In this document: piece after piece, positions 1-4,098 of the stretch | How positions within the stretch are numbered: position 1 is the first letter of the stretch | Layout of the letters: each line of letters opens with the position of its first letter | NCBI GenBank assembly: GCA_013330315.1 | Contig: DUIO01000320.1 | Span: forward strand, 1 to 8,123 | Source of the DNA: Methanosarcina sp. | GTDB lineage: Archaea > Halobacteriota > Methanosarcinia > Methanosarcinales > Methanosarcinaceae | Reading direction: 5' to 3' | DNA: 8,123 nucleotides | The notes under the pieces: generated by a model | What the model saw: only the letters and a program-made list of their open reading frames with translations | What the model was told of the DNA's origin: nothing | Databases searched by the model: none | Made by a program: the position numbers and the translations under genes

Positions 1-105
1 GTCTTCGGCAGTATTTACAACAACGGTCAATTCCTCCGGCGGGAGGATTTCCTTGAGCCCGTCAAGGAGTTTGGGAGTTCCGGTGCCGCCTGAAAATATA
101 ATCAT
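1..105 (-). CDS. cofD: CofD, 2-phospho-L-lactate transferase (N-terminal fragment)
   Basis: The leftward reading from an ATG at 105-103 is open to the window edge and gives 35 residues, beginning [20 protein letters not shown] and ending in VVVNTAED. The glycine-rich [13 protein letters not shown] start and the VVVNTAED motif are the nucleotide/substrate-binding beginning of the CofD family. CofD transfers the phospholactyl (or phosphoenolpyruvyl) group onto the deazaflavin Fo, a cytoplasmic step of coenzyme F420 biosynthesis, which suits a methanogen. An AGGT ribosome-binding sequence lies 6 nt before the ATG and is duplicated upstream by a 13-bp tandem repeat. The gene diverges from the HD gene to its right. 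Only about a tenth of the usual protein (about 300 residues) is visible, so intactness of the rest cannot be judged. Confidence 0.87.
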   Translation of the reverse strand, partial: MIIFSGGTGTPKLLDGLKEILPPEELTVVVNTAED

Positions 106-107
106 GT

Positions 108-133
108 TAATACCTGTTTCTAATACCTGTTTC
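108..133. repeat. Perfect 13-bp tandem duplication in the cofD leader
   Basis: TAATACCTGTTTC occurs at 108-120 and again, without a gap, at 121-133. On the cofD strand each copy contains AGGT, so the ribosome-binding sequence of cofD is doubled. It looks like a recent slippage event. Further out, an 11-bp direct repeat (ATCAAAGTAAT at 178-188 and 204-214) and a 6-bp-stem hairpin (AGGTGC at 156-161, GCACCT at 165-170) occupy the same divergent intergenic region. Confidence 0.7.
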
Positions 134-223
134 CGGATTTTTTTAGTCTGTAAGCAGGTGCCCTGCACCTATACCATATCAAAGTAATGGCCATTGTAAT
201 AGCATCAAAGTAATAGATACAAC

Positions 224-233
224 AATATATAAT
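224..233 (+). promoter_or_regulatory. Probable TATA box of the HD-lpdD-ubiX cluster
   Basis: AATATATAAT is centred about 25 nt before the ATG at 253, the spacing expected between an archaeal TATA box and the transcription start. No ribosome-binding sequence is visible before that ATG, so the transcript may start at or within a few bases of it and be leaderless. The call rests on motif and spacing only. Confidence 0.45.
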
Positions 234-252
234 GACATCTGTCTAAAGATTA

Positions 253-1470
253 ATGAAAGTAGTCCTTGATCCTGTACATGGTTATATTGAGATGGATGGA
301 ATTGTCCAGGAACTTCTGGCTACCCCCCAGATGCAGCGGCTTAGAAGAGTATGACAGCTTGGCTTTTCGAATCTTGTGTATCCCGGAGCAAACCATACCC
401 GTTTTGAACACTCTCTCGGAGCCATGCATCTGGCTTCCATGCTGATGAAAAACCTTGACTCTATTGAAGAAGATAAAAAGATGGAGATAAGGGCCGCATC
501 TCTTTTGCATGACATAGGACACGGGCCTTTTTCCCACGTAACTGAGAATGTTATTTACAAATATACCAGGCGCAGGCATGACGATGTAAAAGATATTGTA
601 GGGAGAGGGGAGGTAAAAGAAGTCCTGAAAAAATACGGGATCTCTTCCGGAGATCTTGCAAAACATGTCAGAGGAGAGACTTCTCTGGGACAGATCCTCA
701 GCAGTGAGATTGATGTGGACAGGATGGACTACCTTGTTCGGGACGCTCATTATACCGGGGTTGCCTTTGGGGTTGTAGATTATAACCGCCTGATTAACCA
801 GATGCGTTTTTATGAAGACAGACTCGTTGTTGACTATGGAGGGCTCAAAGCAGCTGAATCTCTTCTGGTCTCACGTTTCTGGATGAATACCTCCGTTTAC
901 TATCATCATGTAACCAGAATCTCGGAAGCTATGTGCTCAAAAGCCGTAGAATATATGATAGAAAATAAAGAACTCGACCCATCCAGGCTAAGGCAGATGG
1001 ATGACACTGACCTGATAGCAGCCATGAGAAGCGCAAGCGGGCATGGCGGAGAACTTGCCAGACGTCTTGATGCTCGCAAACTCTATAAGCGGGCCCTTTA
1101 TATAGGGCTTGAGGACTCAGGAAAAGGCGTACTTAAACACCGCGATAAAATCGAGAGGGCTGAGAAAGAAATAGGAGAACTTGCGGGAGTGGATCCGCAA
1201 TGCGTACTTGTTGATATTCCAAAAACTCCTGAAATGCTTGAAATGAAAGCAATGATAAAAACAGACCATAAATTGATTCCGCTTAACGAAGCTTCACATT
1301 TTGTTTCCATCCTGCAGGAAGCTCACATGGATAACTGGAGGATGGGAGTATACTGCCCAAAGGAACACTGCGAAGCTGTGGGAAAAGCTTCAAAGGAATA
1401 CTTTAACGTGAGAAAAGTTACAAAACAATTTAAGCTGAGTGATCTGGAAAAATCCAGAATGCAGGAGTAA
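253..1470 (+). pseudogene. SAMHD1-like HD-domain phosphohydrolase, interrupted by in-frame TGA
   Basis: One reading frame of 405 codons runs from the ATG at 253 to TAA at 1468-1470, broken only by TGA at 352-354 (codon 34). The 33 codons before the stop (MKVVLDPVHGYIEM, then TPQMQRLRR) match the N-terminus of SAMHD1/dGTPase-like HD proteins, and the frame continues after the stop with QLGFSNLVYPGA. All metal-binding residues lie downstream: H53 in RFEHS, H86-D87 in LLHDIGHGPFSH, and D156 in IDVDRMDYLVRD. The family usually has Arg or Lys at codon 34, so a CGA or AGA to TGA change is the simplest cause. These enzymes hydrolyse dNTPs or other phosphoesters in the cytoplasm; the substrate of this archaeal branch is not known to me. 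A shortened 364-residue product from the GTG at 376 would keep the whole HD site but lose the N-terminal strand and helix that help form nucleotide sites in relatives, and no ribosome-binding sequence precedes that GTG. First gene of a cluster with the LpdD-like gene and ubiX. A sequencing error is possible. Confidence 0.75.
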
Positions 1471-1475
1471 AAGAT

Positions 1476-1856
1476 TTGTTCAAAATTACAAGGAAAGTCA
1501 GCAGAATAGATATCACGCTTGAAGCTAAAAAACTGGGGGAAGATTACCTGCTGACCCTTACCGGCGGAATAGAGCACGTAGGTGCTGTTGCAGTAGGACT
1601 GTTTGACGAAAAAAGCGGGAGGTCCAGTTCTTCAGTACTTACCCTGCCCGGACACAGGGAAGAGCAGCTTGCCCTTGACAGTGCGAGGCAGGTAAGCAGG
1701 GCAACAGGAAGAACATCGGTAGTTGTCGTAGGGATCCACGTAGATGATATAGGTCTTGAAGAAATAAAAGAAATAGTCTCGGTCTCAGAAGAAATGGTTG
1801 AAAACTTCATCGCCTCCTGTGAAAAAAATAACGCAACAATAAGGGGAAACAGATAA
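1476..1856 (+). CDS. LpdD-like prenyl-FMN chaperone/UbiD-maturation protein
   Basis: This 126-residue protein starts at TTG (1476-1478), chosen because GGAG at 1464-1467 lies 8 nt upstream, inside the end of the HD gene. Visible hallmarks are GGIEHVGAVAVG (30-41), PGHREEQLAL (58-67) followed by an Ala/Arg-rich helix, and the strand VVVVGIHVDD (82-91). This pattern matches the small LpdD (gallate decarboxylase subunit D)-like family, found in methanogens beside ubiX. LpdD-type proteins are proposed to help load or mature prenylated FMN in UbiD-family decarboxylases. It has no signal peptide or membrane segment. Its stop codon overlaps the ubiX ATG by one base (TAATG), implying translational coupling. 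The family assignment is from memory of its conserved motifs; the chaperone role here is inferred from the ubiX neighbour. Confidence 0.72.
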   Translation: MFKITRKVSRIDITLEAKKLGEDYLLTLTGGIEHVGAVAVGLFDEKSGRSSSSVLTLPGHREEQLALDSARQVSRATGRTSVVVVGIHVDDIGLEEIKEIVSVSEEMVENFIASCEKNNATIRGNR

Positions 1857-2407
1857 TGGAAATAACAGTAGGTATCAGCGGAGCTTCAGGTGTACAGTAT
1901 GGAATCCGCCTGCTAGAGGTACTTGCAGAAAAAAGGATTAAGACCCATCTTGTACTTACCGAAGCTGCAAAACAGATAATCGAGATCGAAACTGATTACT
2001 TACCTGATGAAGTCGAAAAACTTGCAACCTGGAATTATTCGCAGAAAGACTTTTCAGCTCCGATAGCCAGCGGCTCTCACAAGACAGCAGGAATGATCGT
2101 TGCTCCGTGCAGCATGAAAACCCTTGCGGCCATAGCAAATGGGGTATCGGACACCCTTCTTACAAGAGCTGCGGATGTATGCCTCAAAGAAGAGAGAAAA
2201 CTTGTCTTAATGACCCGGGAAACTCCACTTAACTTCATACACATCGAAAACATGCTGAAAGCTAAAAAAGCAGGGGCAAGCATTCTTCCGGCATGTCCGG
2301 GATTTTATTCAAGACCGAAAACCCTGGATGACCTCATAGATACTATGGCTGGCAGGGCACTTGACCTATTAGGGATAGAAAACGATATTTATCAGCGCTG
2401 GGAGTAA
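1856..2407 (+). CDS. ubiX: UbiX flavin prenyltransferase
   Basis: The 183-residue protein has the normal length of UbiX. It begins with a Rossmann-like GISGASG (6-12), followed by APCSMKTLAAIANG (83-96), RETPL (121-125), PGFYSRP (148-154) and a C-terminal RWE. R104, K111, R121, E122, Y151, R167 and W182 line up, by a constant offset of 18, with the catalytic and dimethylallyl-phosphate-binding residues I recall for Pseudomonas UbiX, so the enzyme looks intact. UbiX joins dimethylallyl phosphate to FMN to make prenyl-FMN, the cofactor of UbiD-family decarboxylases. No ubiD gene is in the window. In Methanosarcina the known prenyl-FMN user is anhydromevalonate phosphate decarboxylase of the archaeal mevalonate pathway, so isoprenoid synthesis is the likely role. 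AAGGGG at 1841-1846 serves as ribosome-binding sequence. Confidence 0.93.
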   Translation: MEITVGISGASGVQYGIRLLEVLAEKRIKTHLVLTEAAKQIIEIETDYLPDEVEKLATWNYSQKDFSAPIASGSHKTAGMIVAPCSMKTLAAIANGVSDTLLTRAADVCLKEERKLVLMTRETPLNFIHIENMLKAKKAGASILPACPGFYSRPKTLDDLIDTMAGRALDLLGIENDIYQRWE

Positions 2408-2518
2408 GAGATAACAGTAGAGAAGGGAGGGTATCGAAGTACAATTCCAGAGGCAAATAAATATAACCCAAACTTTTCATTTAATAAGTTTGAATACAGC
2501 CGTATGTTCTAACGAAAG

Positions 2519-2528
2519 CTATATAAAG
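2519..2528 (+). promoter_or_regulatory. TATA box of tRNA-Pro
   Basis: CTATATAAAG, preceded by the purine-rich CGAAAG resembling a BRE, lies 46 nt before the mature tRNA 5' end. Transcription would begin near 2549, giving a leader of about 20 nt for RNase P to remove. It is the strongest TATA element in the stretch between ubiX and the tRNA, where I see no gene. Confidence 0.6.
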
Positions 2529-2568
2529 GATAACCTCCTTTGAGAGGAAGCCCTTATGGCACCCTCAT

Positions 2569-2643
2569 GGGATAGTAGGGTAGCTTGGTCCATCCTCGAG
2601 CGTTTGGGACGCTTGGACCGCGGTTCAAATCCGCGCTATCCCA
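2569..2643 (+). tRNA. tRNA-Pro (anticodon UGG)
   Basis: The 75-nt sequence folds as a full cloverleaf. The acceptor stem pairs GGGATAG with CTATCCC. The D-arm is GGG paired with CCT (first pair G-U), with loop GG. The anticodon stem pairs GAGCG with CGCTT. Loop TTTGGGA (2603-2609) gives anticodon TGG at 2605-2607. The variable loop is short (GGAC), and the T-stem CGCGG/CCGCG encloses TTCAAAT. The discriminator base is A73, as usual for archaeal tRNA-Pro. CCA is not encoded and must be added after transcription. There is no intron. It reads CCA and, by wobble, other proline codons. It has its own promoter and is followed directly by T-run terminators. Confidence 0.96.
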
Positions 2644-2653
2644 TTTATTCATA

Positions 2654-2696
2654 TTTTTTTAGAAATTCTTTTTTAGAGATTCTTTTTTAGAAATTC
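2654..2696 (+). terminator. Tandem T-run terminator after tRNA-Pro (3 x 14 bp)
   Basis: Three head-to-tail 14-bp units, TTTTTTAGARATTC, occupy 2655-2668, 2669-2682 and 2683-2696; only one base differs in the middle copy, and the first T run is 7 long. Archaeal RNA polymerase stops on runs of five or more T, without needing a hairpin. Three regularly spaced runs within 11 nt and beyond of the tRNA 3' end therefore look like a multi-copy terminator. Confidence 0.7.
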
Positions 2697-2790
2697 TTTC
2701 AGCACAGGTTTCCAGCAATTCCAATACATTGATTCGCTTTAATTTCACGTTATTTTCATTTGAATTTTGTTTTAGTTCCTATTTAGTATC

Positions 2791-3060
2791 TTTTTAAATA
2801 TATTTAGTATTTTTTAGCTTAGTTTAGATTATATTAGTTTATTTTAGAGTATTTTAGAATATTTTAGAGTATTTCAGAGAATTTTATGGAATTTTATGGA
2901 ATTTTAGAGAATTTTATCCCTTTTTAGAGGCCTTTATCCTGTTTTATCCTATTTTATCATATTTTACCCTATATTATATGATTTTAGATCATATTAAGCC
3001 ATTAAACCTTAGTATAGATTATTTTAGATCATTTTAACTTATTATAGCTTATTTTACTTA
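2791..3060. repeat. 10-bp phased AT-rich array, consensus ATTTTAGANN
   Basis: The stretch divides without any insertion or deletion into 27 ten-base units. By eye, all 27 have A at position 6 and 24 have T at position 4. Typical units are ATTTTAGAGT, ATTTTATGGA and ATTTTAGATC. Units in poorer register extend the pattern to roughly 2771-3090. The period is not a multiple of three and stop codons fill all frames, so it is not coding. The larger gene-free stretch 2644-3401 holds this array, the T-run units before it, and a direct repeat plus promoter after it. A4/T4 tracts repeated at the helical pitch normally bend DNA; the T-rich strand could also give many weak termination sites. Its function is unknown. 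Confidence 0.8.
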
Positions 3061-3219
3061 GTTTAGTCTCATTTCAATTGTATTCTAATTTCGTGTTAAT
3101 CTTGATTTAATCTTGTTTTAGCCTTATTTTAATCTCCTTTTGCAATGTAAAAATCATTTACCTGAAACAACATTATAAAAATATTATTAATCAAGTAATA
3201 TCTTTATAAATGATGGATA

Positions 3220-3339
3220 ATTTTAATACAGAAAACATATTATCTTATTTTAAGCATTGGTGAATAAGTTTGCAGAACCTGACTGATTTAGAATCATTTT
3301 AATACAGAAACTGATTACTTATTTTAGGTGTGAATAAGT
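3220..3339 (+). repeat. Imperfect direct repeat, 70-76 bp apart, upstream of the 142-residue gene
   Basis: ATTTTAATACAGAAA occurs at 3220-3234 and 3296-3310. Each copy is followed by CTTATTTTA (3244-3252 and 3318-3326) and then TGAATAAGT (3261-3269 and 3331-3339). Order and spacing are conserved, with a few bases deleted in the second copy, so this is a duplicated segment of about 45-50 bp. It may hold paired regulatory sites or be a decayed duplication. Confidence 0.65.
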
Positions 3340-3356
3340 ACTCCCTGGAACCACCC

Positions 3357-3367
3357 TTTAAAATATA
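3357..3367 (+). promoter_or_regulatory. Probable TATA box of the 142-residue gene
   Basis: TTTAAAATATA is centred about 40 nt before the ATG at 3402. This predicts a transcription start near 3386-3388 and a short leader that still contains AGGGGT (3388-3393), a usable ribosome-binding sequence 8 nt before the ATG. Confidence 0.45.
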
Positions 3368-3401
3368 CCATACTGACTATTTTATGTAGGGGTAAAATAT
3401 C

Positions 3402-3830
3402 ATGAAACAGACTCTTGAAACATTGAAAGGAAAGATAGCTGAAAATACCCTGACATCCGAAGACCTCTTTGTATTTACGGAACGGCTGAAAGAAAGCATG
3501 AGGCAAGGAACTCCGATTGTCAGGAATGTCTCGTCAATAAACATCAGCACACTGGAAGTATATGCTTTTGCCCTGCGGAAGATGGAAATGACACTGGAGG
3601 ACAGGGGAAGCGAGCTCAGGGCTGGAGACTGGCGAGACAGCATAGACGACCTAAGCCAGCTCAGATACTTTATAGATGAACTGGAGAGAAGCGAACTTGT
3701 TAAAAGCGTTGCATGGAACGTCCATGCAAATGTGATCTACGATATCCCTAATCCTGCTGCATATAAAAGATATGTATACTGGAAGATAAAGTCGGTTCTC
3801 GACAATATGGAACTCTTTGAACAGCTATAA
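3402..3830 (+). CDS. Unrecognised 142-residue protein
   Basis: I do not recognise this protein. It starts at ATG 3402, with AGGGGT 8 nt upstream and a TATA box further up, and ends in TAA. The sequence is charged, predominantly helical in character and soluble: there is no signal peptide, membrane segment, cysteine cluster or nucleotide-binding loop. Heptad-like helices are plausible around residues 1-35 and 48-100. Features worth noting are EDLFVFTERLKESMRQGTPI (20-39), the acidic/basic stretch around RAGDWRDSIDDLSQLRYFID, and an aromatic C-terminal part (YKRYVYWKIKSVLDNMELF). Codon use and base composition resemble neighbouring genes, arguing for a real gene. It stands alone between the AT-rich phased tract and a hairpin, convergent with herA, so context does not suggest a function. 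Confidence 0.72.
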   Translation: MKQTLETLKGKIAENTLTSEDLFVFTERLKESMRQGTPIVRNVSSINISTLEVYAFALRKMEMTLEDRGSELRAGDWRDSIDDLSQLRYFIDELERSELVKSVAWNVHANVIYDIPNPAAYKRYVYWKIKSVLDNMELFEQL

Positions 3831-3903
3831 GCCGAAATAAGAGGCAAAGTTCACAAGAATTTGTGATGAAAGACCTGAGAAAAAAATAAGCGCAGAAGAA
3901 AAG

Positions 3904-3936
3904 GCGCATGCCTGCATTTTATGAACAGGCATGTGC
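3904..3936. terminator. Hairpin between convergent genes
   Basis: GCGCATGCCTG (3904-3914) pairs with CAGGCATGTGC (3926-3936) in an 11-bp stem with one G-U pair and an 11-nt loop. It lies 74 nt after the 142-residue gene and 163 nt past herA. The rightward side continues into TAATATTATTTTA. The leftward side meets T7 at 3886-3880 (bottom strand). A bidirectional terminator or mRNA 3'-end stabiliser is likely. A smaller perfect hairpin (TCACAA/TTGTGA, 3851-3866) precedes it. Confidence 0.55.
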
Positions 3937-4007
3937 TAATATTATTTTATAACTCTTTCCTGAAAAACAGGTCTGTACACTTTAAGTTTCGATATTTTTT
4001 CTCTCCA

Positions 4008-4079
4008 GTTATCCAGGTATTTCTGTTCTGTGTTATCCAGGTATTTCTGTTCTGTGTTATCTCGACATTTTTGTTTTGT
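4008..4079. repeat. 24-bp tandem repeat, three copies, just past herA
   Basis: The unit starts GTTATCCAGGTATTTC and ends TGTTCTGT. Copies at 4008-4031 and 4032-4055 are identical; the third at 4056-4079 has the same length but several substitutions. It sits 20 bp beyond the herA stop codon in the convergent intergenic region. The T-rich top strand could help stop rightward transcription, but a simple slippage origin explains it equally well. Confidence 0.75.
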
Positions 4080-4098
4080 GTTCCCGTCCTTAATCATG

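Noticed and set aside
352..354. TGA as selenocysteine or pyrrolysine codon
   Set aside because: Relatives carry Arg or Lys rather than Cys here, Methanosarcina is not known to have selenocysteine insertion, and pyrrolysine is read from TAG.
250..750. Leftward 166-residue open frame opposite the HD gene
   Set aside because: It is antisense to a recognisable family sequence, has no family resemblance and no ribosome-binding sequence; its openness follows from the codon use of the other strand.
2569..2643. tRNA-Pro as an integration site
   Set aside because: No copy of the tRNA 3' end is seen elsewhere in the window and there is no integrase gene; only T-runs and repeats follow.
2791..3060. 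CRISPR array or minisatellite coding for protein
   Set aside because: Units are 10 bp with no conserved repeat-spacer structure, and all frames are rich in stops.
3861..3877. C/D box guide RNA (GTGATGA and CTGA close together)
   Set aside because: The boxes are only about 5 nt apart, leaving no guide segment, and no second box pair is present.
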